The position numbers and the translations under genes were made by a program. The notes beneath the pieces are model-generated. The model made no database searches and was not told the DNA's origin. It was given only the letters and a program-made list of their open reading frames with translations. This document shows, piece by piece, positions 27,303 to 35,627 of a DNA stretch of 64,000 nucleotides (positions are counted from its first letter, which is position 1; each line of letters opens with the position of its first letter). The stretch spans positions 1 to 64,000 of the forward strand of contig JAFGSQ010000006.1 of assembly GCA_016934535.1 (NCBI GenBank). Reading direction: 5' to 3'. The DNA is from a candidate division WOR-3 bacterium. GTDB lineage: Bacteria; SDB-A.

Positions 27303-30300
27303 ATGAAAAACAACACGCCATCTTTTATACATGAACGCTTCAAATCCTCTCAGCAATACGGCGTATTTCCTTGTTCCGCAGTGACTATTAATCTTTCCGG
27401 TCTTCCCGGAATCATTGAAAAACTGAAAGATTATAAAAGCGAGGGTTTTACCGAATTCACGGCAAACATTACCAAAATTTACACGCCAATAATCGAGACC
27501 ATATATCGCCACAGCGGATTTGTATGTAAATTTTTCAGCGACCAGTTTATAGCCGTTTTCCCACATGAAAATCCGTCCCCTTCAGCAGACAATGCAATTT
27601 TTTGCAGTCTCAGTATACTTAAAAAAATGAAAGATCTTGCCAGAATCAAAACTCCATTCGGAGATTACTTTATTTTTTGTAAAATCGGCATCGGAACTGG
27701 AAACGCCGATTGGGGAATTTTCGGAAAAAAGGAAAAAAATTATTATTTTAAAGGCGACTCGTTCATAAAGTCCTACATGTCGATTTCCGCCGGAGCTCTG
27801 AACCGCGTGACACTCGACGAATCCACGGTAAAATTGATTACTGACGAAAACATCAAGGCTTCGCTTTTCAGGCAGAAAAATTTCTTTTACGCTGAAAACG
27901 TAGATTCAGCTTTGATGTCAACGGAATTCACTGATCCAAAATACACGGAAGTAAATGACGAAAGCTTTACTCGAACGGACCTATCAAAACTCCAGGACGG
28001 TGATTTCAGCCAGATCACATCGCTTCTGACTTCTTTTGACGACAGAGCGTTTGACAACGAAGAAGAATTGATCGATTTTCTTTCATTCGTCTTCGAAAAC
28101 TCCCGTAAAGACGGTTTGCTTTTCGGCGGACTTATACATTTCAAACCCAACCCTCACTTGACGTTCTATTTTGAATCAGAAGATGCGCAAAATATTGAAA
28201 ACGCAGTAAAATCAATTTTCCTGGCTGAAAAAGAATTTAAAATTTCAACTCGGACCGTAATGACGAGAGGTATCTCTTACGTTGGCTTCCTCGACACACA
28301 ATATTATAAAGATTTCGTTTGTATTAGCCGTTCAATAAACACAGCAGAAATGATTTTGACTCAAACAACTGAAAAAGGAATTTTGATAACAGAAGAGATA
28401 AACGAGAAAATTAAAGATTCGGTAAATACTCTGCCTCATTCTTCGTTCGTCGAAAAAGGATCCATCAAAGAAACGAGGATTTTCAAGGTTGTCAATAAAA
28501 AGACTACCGAACCCGCAAAAGGGCTTTTTAAAGAGAGGATCGTTTACGGAGAAAAATGTCTAAAGTTCGTAAAACCGTTTCTTGAAAAAAATTTTCCTGG
28601 AATAATTTATATTTACGGCGACCAGGGCTCCGGAAAAACATTTTTTGCAAACGAGCTTTCAAAAAAATTGAAATCTTCAGTTTTTCTTCTTCACGGAAAC
28701 CCAATTTTCAACGAATCTTTGAAGCCGTTCAAGGATTTTTTCAATGATTTTTTTTTCAAAGAAGAAAGCGCTCAGGACAAGAAAGAAGCGTTCATCCAGA
28801 AATACGAAATATTTTTAAAAAAATGTCAATCATCGACTTCTGAAGGAAATGTTGTTTTAAATGAAGAATTGATAAGAACTCCGACGATTATTGCAGCTTT
28901 GACCGGTTTGGAGTGGGAAAACTCTGTTTACAACAGCGTAGAACAGTGTAATAGGTTTGAAAACTCGGTTTTTGCCATTAAAAATTTTATGCTCTCTGTC
29001 GCTTTTATGAATCCTTTAATTTTAATACTGGATGATTTTCAATACTTTGACCAGGATTCATTGAGCGTCATCCAGGTACTGACGCGCGATATCGCGAACC
29101 GTCAACTTCTCATTATAGCAACCGCCCGATGTGAAAAAGGTTCTGAAAAACCGAAACTGCTTCTCGACGAAGATGTCCCAAGTCTCGAAATCGAACTTGC
29201 AAAAACTTCTATTCAAGCTCTCGAAGGATTTATAGTATCCTTTCTCGGAGAAGATTCGCCAGACAAATTAATAAACAAAATTACGACTCTTTCTTCCGGA
29301 AACCCCTACTTAGCCGAACAACTGTGTCTTTTGGCAGTGGAAGCACAGGAACAGAAAGAGGAACTGTATTCAAAATTACAAAGCAAAATAAATGAGATTG
29401 CAGCCAAAAGAGTTGACTTTTGGGAGGAAAAATTACGTGACTCTGTCATTTTCTGTGCGATTTTAGGTAATCATTTCGACAAAAAATCACTCACAGCTTC
29501 AAATCCATCGAAAATCGAAGATTCAAAACTAATCAACTTTTATGACTCTCTCCTGGATGAAGGAGTAAAAAAACAGATTTGGACAATTTCGGCGCCCACC
29601 CACATATTTTTTAGAAATGAAGAACTCAGAAAATCCATAGTCCAAAACTTGAGCGAAGAAAAAAGAACGACCTTACACCTTGAAGCGGCTAAAGTCCTTG
29701 AAACTCTGTTTGGAGATGATAAAACACGATTCACTGAAATCGCCTTTCATTTTCAAAGAGGCGGAGACATCGTCAAGGCGGTTAAATACTATATCGATTC
29801 CGCCGAATGGTCTTTCTTTAATTACAGACTTGAAGAATCCGTTGGCCTCTTGAGGACGGCTTATGAGATAGAGAAAGATTTGACAAAAAAATTCGAAATA
29901 TTATTGAAAATGTTCTCTGTTCAGAAAGAAATGAAAATTTTTCAGATAGACGAAATACTATACGGACAGGCGGATGAATATTTCCGCTCTGAGAATGACA
30001 CACCATCTTCCGTAAAATTGCTATATTACAGGGCTCATTCTTTTCTCAAGGAAGACGATAAAGACAGAGCTCTCGAGTATATTGAACAGGCGAAAAATCT
30101 TGCCGAAGAAAATAATCAAACCGAACTTCTGCCTGAAATTTACAAATTTTTTGTTCCTATGCTCATAGAAACACGCAGATTCGAAAAGGCGGAAAAAAGC
30201 CTCGATTCTTTCGAAAAACTTCCGGAAAAAACCGTCGAACCGCACCTTGGAGACATTATTTCATTCAAAGGGACAATCTTGATGAATAAAGGGAAATTTG

Positions 30301-31028
30301 ACCAGGCACTTGAAGTGTTCGACAAGGCGGTCACAATTTTTGAAAACAATAAAAATCTGTCCGGTATGGCACCTGTTCTCGACAATGTATCAAAGATATA
30401 TTTCAAAAAAGGTAAAGCCGGAAAAGCTTTGGAATACAGTATAAAGTCGCTAAACGTCGGCAAAGAGATAGGTTCATACAAGACCATGGTAATAAATCTG
30501 CACAACATAGGCGGAGTCTTCATGAAGGCGAGAGATTTCAACAAGGCCGTAAAATTTCTCGAACAATCCCAGCGTTTGTCCCGCGAGCTGAAAAACTACA
30601 AACTTGAATCTTACGTCCTCGACAAACTTGGAGACATAGAAAGAGCGAGAGGCTACATGGCAGAGGCTATGTCTTTTTACGAAAGGTCTCTTGAAAACCG
30701 TTTAAAACTGGGTGACTTGATTGCCGCTGGAAAATCGTTTAAATTCATCGGCGACGTTCTCAGCAGTCAGAACAACTTTGATAAAGCCAAAGAATATTAC
30801 GTAAAAAGCATGTCGTATTTTAAGAAAGCCGATGACAGGAAATCATTGGCCGAATCAATAGAAAGCTTCGGAACAAACGAGTTTAAAAAAGACAAACAAA
30901 ACAAATTCAAGACTCTCAAATGCTTGGAACACGCATGGAACATATACGAGAGCCTTAGCGACTACGACAGACTGACCAACCTCGAAAAACTTATAAACCA
31001 GGTCACGTGGGAAGGCATAGACATCTGA
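27303..31028 (+). CDS. Degenerate cyclase domain - STAND-type ATPase - TPR protein
   Basis: 1241 residues and a divergent paralogue of the protein encoded at 12372-16358. N-terminal cyclase-like domains: the first metal Asp is replaced (TINLSGLPGI) while the second site keeps FFSDQFIAVFP; probably inactive or a nucleotide sensor. The ATPase has Walker A GDQGSGKT near 440 and Walker B LILILDDFQYFD near 575. The C-terminal third is a TPR array (MNKGKFDQALEVFDKA, IYFKKGKAGKALEYS and others). Likely an ATP-dependent signalling scaffold like MalT/STAND proteins. Divergent from the ABC exporter; a bidirectional terminator follows at 31132-31160. Confidence 0.8.
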   Translation: MKNNTPSFIHERFKSSQQYGVFPCSAVTINLSGLPGIIEKLKDYKSEGFTEFTANITKIYTPIIETIYRHSGFVCKFFSDQFIAVFPHENPSPSADNAIFCSLSILKKMKDLARIKTPFGDYFIFCKIGIGTGNADWGIFGKKEKNYYFKGDSFIKSYMSISAGALNRVTLDESTVKLITDENIKASLFRQKNFFYAENVDSALMSTEFTDPKYTEVNDESFTRTDLSKLQDGDFSQITSLLTSFDDRAFDNEEELIDFLSFVFENSRKDGLLFGGLIHFKPNPHLTFYFESEDAQNIENAVKSIFLAEKEFKISTRTVMTRGISYVGFLDTQYYKDFVCISRSINTAEMILTQTTEKGILITEEINEKIKDSVNTLPHSSFVEKGSIKETRIFKVVNKKTTEPAKGLFKERIVYGEKCLKFVKPFLEKNFPGIIYIYGDQGSGKTFFANELSKKLKSSVFLLHGNPIFNESLKPFKDFFNDFFFKEESAQDKKEAFIQKYEIFLKKCQSSTSEGNVVLNEELIRTPTIIAALTGLEWENSVYNSVEQCNRFENSVFAIKNFMLSVAFMNPLILILDDFQYFDQDSLSVIQVLTRDIANRQLLIIATARCEKGSEKPKLLLDEDVPSLEIELAKTSIQALEGFIVSFLGEDSPDKLINKITTLSSGNPYLAEQLCLLAVEAQEQKEELYSKLQSKINEIAAKRVDFWEEKLRDSVIFCAILGNHFDKKSLTASNPSKIEDSKLINFYDSLLDEGVKKQIWTISAPTHIFFRNEELRKSIVQNLSEEKRTTLHLEAAKVLETLFGDDKTRFTEIAFHFQRGGDIVKAVKYYIDSAEWSFFNYRLEESVGLLRTAYEIEKDLTKKFEILLKMFSVQKEMKIFQIDEILYGQADEYFRSENDTPSSVKLLYYRAHSFLKEDDKDRALEYIEQAKNLAEENNQTELLPEIYKFFVPMLIETRRFEKAEKSLDSFEKLPEKTVEPHLGDIISFKGTILMNKGKFDQALEVFDKAVTIFENNKNLSGMAPVLDNVSKIYFKKGKAGKALEYSIKSLNVGKEIGSYKTMVINLHNIGGVFMKARDFNKAVKFLEQSQRLSRELKNYKLESYVLDKLGDIERARGYMAEAMSFYERSLENRLKLGDLIAAGKSFKFIGDVLSSQNNFDKAKEYYVKSMSYFKKADDRKSLAESIESFGTNEFKKDKQNKFKTLKCLEHAWNIYESLSDYDRLTNLEKLINQVTWEGIDI

Positions 31029-31131
31029 ATTTTCCCGTTTTTTCTGATCTGATTTCAACCAAACACATTTTTATTACAATCGAGTGCATTTTGTGACATA
31101 TAAGTTTCAAAATTTTTCAAATTCACTAAAA

Positions 31132-31160
31132 AAAAATCTGCCGTTTTACGGCAGATTTTT
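31132..31160. terminator. Bidirectional intrinsic terminator
   Basis: Positions 31132-31143 and 31149-31160 pair perfectly (12 bp, ending in A-run/T-run) around a 5-base loop. The T-tract serves the plus-strand cyclase/TPR gene (stop 31028), and the A-tract gives a U-tract on the minus strand for the Cys-rich peptide gene (stop 31174). Confidence 0.85.
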
Positions 31161-31173
31161 CGCGGAAATGAAT

Positions 31174-31314
31174 TTAATTATTTTTCTCTTCTTTTTCACA
31201 GCATCCTTTTTTCTCGCAGGGATGCTTGGAATTTTCGCCGTGGCATTCTTTTATCTGTTCTTTTGAGCATTCTCCGGGTTTGACATCTTTTTCGCAGTGT
31301 TTTTTCTTACACAT
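31174..31314 (-). CDS. 46-residue Cys/His-rich peptide, putative metal(loid)-binding
   Basis: Small gene with ATG at 31314, preceded by a strong AAGGAGCC ribosome site, TAA stop at 31174, and a terminator 14 bases later. The 46-residue product has 7 Cys (2, 7, 16, 24, 33, 38, 39) and 3 His (6, 25, 31) in a Lys/Glu-rich background, including CEKKGCC near the end; no hydrophobic segment. This composition resembles metallothionein-like or metallochaperone peptides. Its 5' 64 bases overlap the 3' end of arsR in another frame, so it is probably translationally coupled to arsR and induced with it. Proposed role: binding of arsenite or a thiophilic metal. Function is inference; I recognise no named family. 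Confidence 0.65.
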   Translation of the reverse strand: MCKKKHCEKDVKPGECSKEQIKECHGENSKHPCEKKGCCEKEEKNN

Positions 31315-31598
31315 CTGTGGCTCCTTTTTTGGGTTTTCAATAAATAGTCATGATACTCTTTTAAAAAAATTTCCACCTGTTCTTTTTCGACTGAATAATG
31401 CGCGAAATACCCGGTTTTTATCGCTTTCACGAAACCGGCTTCCCTCAATATTTTCAGGTGCTGAGAAACAGCGGATTCGGATATTCCGGTGATTTTTGAA
31501 ACGGCTTTTCCGCAGAGATTTCCCGAAGATATCAGCGACATTATTTTAGCTCTCGTAGGGTCTAACAAAGCCCTTATTTTCTTTTCTTCAATTTTCAT
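31251..31598 (-). CDS. arsR: ArsR-family metalloregulatory repressor
   Basis: 115 residues, winged helix-turn-helix: LLDPTRAKIMSLISSG, NLCGKAVSKITGISESAVSQHLKILREAG (recognition helix), and a wing FVKAIKTGYFAHYSV. A single Cys in NLCGK sits near the alpha-3 helix region used for metalloid sensing in classical ArsR, but the ELCVCDL motif is absent, so the ligand site may differ. The last 25 residues are basic and overlap the Cys-rich peptide gene in another frame; without them the length would be the usual 90-95, hinting that the original stop was lost. It lies opposite arsC, about 590 bases away. No Shine-Dalgarno is seen before the ATG. Confidence 0.82.
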   Translation of the reverse strand: MKIEEKKIRALLDPTRAKIMSLISSGNLCGKAVSKITGISESAVSQHLKILREAGFVKAIKTGYFAHYSVEKEQVEIFLKEYHDYLLKTQKRSHRCVRKNTAKKMSNPENAQKNR

Positions 31599-31630
31599 AA
31601 TTAAGTGATGACTGAATTAATTTAGTGTTA

Positions 31631-31659
31631 ACTTTATATGTATTTCACTGTTTTGTCAA
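31631..31659 (-). promoter_or_regulatory. Candidate promoter of arsR and the Cys-rich peptide
   Basis: Minus strand consensus TTGACA (31654-31659), 17-base spacer, TAAAGT (31631-31636). Just downstream, 31599-31622 has the imperfect dyad AATTAA...TTAATT, which could be an ArsR operator overlapping the transcription start. Confidence 0.5.
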
Positions 31660-31743
31660 AAGAATATTATTGTTTATAGATTCTATTATCTAAAGTCGCT
31701 TCAAAACAGAACATCTATTATGAAAAATCTATTAAAAAGCAAA

Positions 31744-31763
31744 AGCGCGGCTTAGGCCGCGCT
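31744..31763 (-). terminator. Intrinsic terminator of the 34-residue peptide gene
   Basis: An 8-bp all-paired GC-rich stem (31744-31751 with 31756-31763, 4-base loop). On the minus strand it is followed by a TTTTGCTTTTT tract, giving a good Rho-independent terminator 52 bases past the stop at 31815. Confidence 0.8.
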
Positions 31764-31814
31764 CCCATGTATTTATCTTTTTGAATTTTCTGTTAGAAAC
31801 CATTACATGGCAGT

Positions 31815-31919
31815 CTATTTTTTCTTTTTATCGCTCGTACCGCTTTTTCCCTTTCCGCAGGGTTTCTTTTTCGTTCCATCCATCTTTTTCCCTTTACCGC
31901 TTCCAGCTGTCTTTGCCAT
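31815..31919 (-). CDS. 34-residue Lys/Gly-rich basic peptide
   Basis: Start ATG at 31919 with a strong AGGAGG ribosome site 6 bases ahead, TAG stop at 31815. It has its own promoter candidate (31989-32017) and intrinsic terminator (31744-31763), which together argue for a real transcription unit. The product has 13 lysines, 7 glycines and a single Cys (residue 21), with no hydrophobic stretch, so it is probably an unstructured nucleic-acid- or anion-binding peptide. A longer frame of 74 codons overlaps it but lacks a ribosome site. No family is recognised. It lies between arsR and arsC, pointing away from arsC. Confidence 0.6.
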   Translation of the reverse strand: MAKTAGSGKGKKMDGTKKKPCGKGKSGTSDKKKK

Positions 31920-31988
31920 GAGTCCTCCTCTTTTAGGTGATATAACCACCATCTTGTGACTCGAAATATATATAACCCTACATATAGT

Positions 31989-32017
31989 AATGTATTACAA
32001 AAAATAATTATAGTCAA
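31989..32017 (-). promoter_or_regulatory. Candidate promoter of the 34-residue peptide gene
   Basis: Minus strand TTGACT (32012-32017), 17-base spacer, TACATT (31989-31994), giving a leader of about 60 bases. The remainder of the 32018-32188 stretch is very AT-rich and probably holds the arsC promoter (TTTAAC, 16 bases, TATATT is the best candidate), though weakly. Confidence 0.5.
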
Positions 32018-32188
32018 GTAAATTTATTTTCAAATATGATTGTCTTTATATGTCATTACAAAAATATAACTTTATTTTTAACAAAAAATCGAAAACAATT
32101 CAGAGCATCCAAAATTTTACTAAAGCGTATTTATAAATTTTTAACATTTATTTTTTAAACTTATATTGAAATTAAAAAGGAGAAAATA

Positions 32189-32620
32189 GTGAAAAAAGTT
32201 CTGTTCGTCTGCGTTCACAATTCGGCAAGAAGCCAGATTGCAGAAGAGCTTCTTAAAAAATTCGCGCCGGACATGTTTGAAGCGGAAAGCGCCGGCTTGG
32301 AACCCGGTGAAATAAATCCTTACGTCGTTGAAATATTAAAAGAAGAAGGTATTGACGTTACGAAAAAAAAGACGAACAGCGTGTTTGCTTTTTTTAAACA
32401 AGGAAAAAAATACAACTATGTAGTGACAGTCTGCAGTGAAACCGAGGGAGAAAAATGTCCGCTTTTCCCCGGGGTGTCAGAAAGGCTTCATTGGAGTTTC
32501 GAGGATCCTTCGGCTTTTAAAGGGAATCACGAGGATGTTATTAATTTGGTCAGAAGTCTCAAAGACAAAATAAAAGAATCCATATTGAAATTTATCAAAG
32601 ATCATGGAGACGAAGCCTGA
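32189..32620 (+). CDS. arsC: Thioredoxin-coupled arsenate reductase
   Basis: 143 residues starting at GTG with AAAGGAG upstream. The low-molecular-weight phosphatase P-loop CVHNSAR (Cys8-Arg14) and the FEDPSA aspartate are present. Cys82 and Cys90 in TVCSETEGEKC match the extra redox pair of Staphylococcus-type thioredoxin-linked ArsC, which separates it from ordinary tyrosine phosphatases. It reduces arsenate to arsenite in the cytoplasm. A gene for a CPBP membrane protease follows two bases after its stop. No arsenite efflux pump (ArsB/Acr3) is in the window. Confidence 0.88.
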   Translation: MKKVLFVCVHNSARSQIAEELLKKFAPDMFEAESAGLEPGEINPYVVEILKEEGIDVTKKKTNSVFAFFKQGKKYNYVVTVCSETEGEKCPLFPGVSERLHWSFEDPSAFKGNHEDVINLVRSLKDKIKESILKFIKDHGDEA

Positions 32621-32622
32621 CT

Positions 32623-33276
32623 GTGCTTTGGAGAGACAGCCCTCCATATATCGGCCACGGGCTGACAACCAGCAAAATAAAATATACGGCTGTATTGATA
32701 GCCTTTCTCACAGTTATATTTGATTTTTATTTATCCGGCCACGGTATTTATAATGATGCACCGAGAAAAATCCTCGCTATAGGTTCGCTGATATTAATTT
32801 TGGTCTTGTCGAAAGGAAATTTACCGTCCAACGGCTTTTCAATAAATTTTTATCCCTGTAAAAAATTTTGGTTGATCACTTCTCTCGTAGCTTTTTTTGT
32901 CACCGTTTTTTTTCTTTCAATTTACGGATCTTACCTGTTTTTTTCAGGAAGACAAAATACGGCGACAATTCCTAAAGAATTCCTTTTCAGACAGTTGAAA
33001 TATTTCGCCTTTGAAATCCCTTTAATAGAAGAAACAATATACCGCGTCGTGTTGTGCGCTTCTCTCCGTTCTGTCGCGGGTTATAAAACGACAATTTTCA
33101 TTTCGGGTACTCTTTTCGCCTTTTTACATTTCATATACGGAAACCCCGCAATTGACAATATTCTTGGGGGATATTTTCTTTCATGGGCTTTTTTGACAGG
33201 TAAATCTATTATTATTCCTGTTGTTTTCCACTCCGCCGGCAATGCCCTGTTTGTCATATTTGGTTTGTTTTTCTAA
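32623..33276 (+). CDS. CPBP-family intramembrane metalloprotease
   Basis: 217 residues from a GTG start 2 bases after the arsC stop; a start further downstream, nearer the first membrane helix, is possible. About six membrane segments. The family motifs are all visible: EETIYR (EExxxR) near residue 138, FAFLHF (FxxH-type) near 165, and the C-terminal HSAGN. Such Abi/CAAX proteases cleave or process membrane proteins and peptides. Tight coupling to arsC is unusual; it may be an operon partner of convenience. Function in arsenic response is speculation. Confidence 0.8.
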   Translation: MLWRDSPPYIGHGLTTSKIKYTAVLIAFLTVIFDFYLSGHGIYNDAPRKILAIGSLILILVLSKGNLPSNGFSINFYPCKKFWLITSLVAFFVTVFFLSIYGSYLFFSGRQNTATIPKEFLFRQLKYFAFEIPLIEETIYRVVLCASLRSVAGYKTTIFISGTLFAFLHFIYGNPAIDNILGGYFLSWAFLTGKSIIIPVVFHSAGNALFVIFGLFF

Positions 33277-33348
33277 ATTTTTCCTAAAAAAATTGCGCTT
33301 TTTACAAATTATTGATATATTTAGATTTAATTTTTACAAGGAGAGATT

Positions 33349-35538
33349 ATGTTTTCCCTATTTTTCCTCCTGTTCTTCTCATTTACAAACCAAATCCAGG
33401 AAAGACAGATGCTGGTCAGAATTTTTGTAGACGACTACAGAATTTTAAGGACTATAGACGAAAAAGGACTCGATATAGCCGGAAGAGAGTACGGCGAATA
33501 CTGGGACATAGTCGTCACGCCGCAAAAATTCAATTCTGTAATCGCGTCCGGTTTGCCGTACGAGATTGTTTCCCAAAACATCGAAGGTTTGAAAGATCAG
33601 GTCAGGGGTCAATATCACAGCTACGATCAGGTCGTCGCTATTATGCGAAACTACGCTTCGACATATTCGTCTATCTGTAAACTCGATTCGATAGGAAAAA
33701 GTTACGAAAACAGATGGATTTACGCCCTTAAAATATCAGACAATCCTTCGTACGAAGATCCCGACGAACCGGGGATCCTCTTCGACGCGCTCCATCACTC
33801 AAGAGAATGGGCGACAATTGAGGTCGTTCTTTTCTACGCCGACACCCTCTGCAGGGGATACAACAACGACCCCGTATTGACTTCTCTCATCAACGACAAC
33901 GAAATATGGCTTATTCCGATGGTCAACGTCGACGGTTATGTCTATGACTACCCCGGTCAGGAATGGTGGAGAAAGACGAGAAAACCTTTCGGCGGATCAA
34001 CCGGAACAGACCCGAACAGAAACTATCAAGGTTGTTTCATGGGCGATCCCTTCGGCGACTGGGGAGCCATACCTCCGGACGCTTCGATGTCCCATTACCC
34101 CAGCCAGGAGACTTTCTGCGGAGCATACAGCGGATGGTCTGAAGAAATTTCAGCAATGGTAAATTTTCACAAAACTCACGAAATAAACGCGAACATAACT
34201 TACCACAGCTACGCCCAGGAAATCCTGTGGCCATGGGGACACACGAGCACCGTGCTTCCTCCCGACAACACGGCAATCGTAAATATAGCCAACCAGATGG
34301 CTTCAAGAATTCAAAAGGTCAACGGAGGAAATTACGTAGCCTCATCGAGTCTTTATCCTACTTCGGGCTCTACAGATGATTTCGTTTACGGATATCATTA
34401 CTTCATCCATGGTTTTCCCTGTTTTTCCTACACAATTGAAGTCGGAACTGCATTCTACCAGAACGTCAACAATCTCGATCAGATAGCCCACGAAAACTGG
34501 GAAGGAGCGCTTTATTTCGCCCAACAGGCGGCGACCATACGGCAGAATTATCCATCGAGAGTTCCGTCTTCTGATATATCTGCTCCCGACACAGCAGTTT
34601 CAAATTCCTGCCTCATAACATGGGCTCCTGTCTTCGCCACTTATAACACTCCCGATCTATGGCAGTTGGACAGGCTTTCAGGCTATTCGTTTACATCTGA
34701 CGGTATTGAATCCGGAACCGCGAACTGGATTCTCTCGGGTTTCACTCAGAGCACTGCTAGAAAACACGCTGGAACCTACAGTCTTTATTCAGGTTCACAG
34801 AACAACATCGCCAACACCGCACAGACGAGATATCCATACATCGTCCAGCCCAACGACACTTTCTCGTTCTGGTGCTGGAACTACTCCGAGAACAATTATG
34901 ACGTCACTATTGTGGAAATCTCGGAAGACGGACTGGCCTGGAATCAGCTCGACACGAGGTACACAGGAAGCCAGCAGACCTGGACTCAGAAAAAATACTC
35001 CCTTGCCCCGTGGCAGGGAAAAGCAGTTTACTTCAGGTTCAGAACCATAACTGACGACGGAACACTGAACGAGAATTTCTATGTTGATGACATATCGCCT
35101 GTCGCTCATTTCAATCAAATCGAGGTTCTGGACAGCATAATCTGTGACACTTTTTATACGGCGACAAGCCTTCCTCTAGGTGAAAGTTATTTCCGAGTCC
35201 GCGGCCACAATACGAGAGGCTGGGGCAATTATTCCAACACGGGTAAAACGATCATCGTTCAGGGAAACTCTGTGGAAGAACCGGTCCAGGTTTTTGCCGG
35301 AAATATTTCCGTATTCAACAATTCCAAAAACATCGAGATAAGATACAGTTTACCCTCCGGTCAGGATATGAGCGTGAACATTTTCGACGTAACGGGAAGA
35401 CAGGTAGGCAATTACAGATATCAGAACCTTTCCGGCGACGACAGAATTCAGATATCACCCGCGTCGGAAGGCGTTTTATTCGTTCACGTCAATTCAGGTG
35501 AAATAAACATTACAGAGAAAGTGCTTATAATAAGATAA
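33349..35538 (+). CDS. Secreted M14 zinc carboxypeptidase with T9SS sorting domain
   Basis: 729 residues; signal peptide (FSLFFLLFFSFTNQ), AAGGAGAG ribosome site. The M14 domain spans about 85-400: zinc ligands His150 and Glu153 in HHSREW, GTDPNRNY (substrate-binding Asn-Arg), third ligand His in ITYHSYAQ, and the catalytic Glu in TIEVGTAFY. A beta-sandwich segment (MAM/CUB-like, about 440-590, GYSFTSDGIESG onward) and a T9SS type A domain (IFDVTGRQVGNY, terminal KVLIIR) follow. Likely trims C-terminal residues from peptides outside the cell, complementing the C25 protease at 9912-12152. Confidence 0.9.
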   Translation: MFSLFFLLFFSFTNQIQERQMLVRIFVDDYRILRTIDEKGLDIAGREYGEYWDIVVTPQKFNSVIASGLPYEIVSQNIEGLKDQVRGQYHSYDQVVAIMRNYASTYSSICKLDSIGKSYENRWIYALKISDNPSYEDPDEPGILFDALHHSREWATIEVVLFYADTLCRGYNNDPVLTSLINDNEIWLIPMVNVDGYVYDYPGQEWWRKTRKPFGGSTGTDPNRNYQGCFMGDPFGDWGAIPPDASMSHYPSQETFCGAYSGWSEEISAMVNFHKTHEINANITYHSYAQEILWPWGHTSTVLPPDNTAIVNIANQMASRIQKVNGGNYVASSSLYPTSGSTDDFVYGYHYFIHGFPCFSYTIEVGTAFYQNVNNLDQIAHENWEGALYFAQQAATIRQNYPSRVPSSDISAPDTAVSNSCLITWAPVFATYNTPDLWQLDRLSGYSFTSDGIESGTANWILSGFTQSTARKHAGTYSLYSGSQNNIANTAQTRYPYIVQPNDTFSFWCWNYSENNYDVTIVEISEDGLAWNQLDTRYTGSQQTWTQKKYSLAPWQGKAVYFRFRTITDDGTLNENFYVDDISPVAHFNQIEVLDSIICDTFYTATSLPLGESYFRVRGHNTRGWGNYSNTGKTIIVQGNSVEEPVQVFAGNISVFNNSKNIEIRYSLPSGQDMSVNIFDVTGRQVGNYRYQNLSGDDRIQISPASEGVLFVHVNSGEINITEKVLIIR

Positions 35539-35557
35539 TAATCTTTTTATAAACAAT

Positions 35558-35590
35558 AAAGGGCTGTTTTTTATGCGACAGCCCTTTTTA
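35558..35590 (+). terminator. Intrinsic terminator after the M14 carboxypeptidase
   Basis: Perfect 10-bp stem (35558-35567 with 35578-35587) around a 10-base loop, followed by a TTTTT tract. It lies 20 bases past the stop and can also serve the convergent gene. Confidence 0.85.
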
Positions 35591-35627
35591 TTATAATGCT
35601 CAAGGTAAAATAATTCCCAGAGAACTA

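Noticed and set aside
31793-32017. 74-codon minus-strand frame over the 34-residue peptide gene
   Set aside because: It starts inside the promoter region without a ribosome site and its translation is a frame-shifted reading of the Lys-rich peptide gene.
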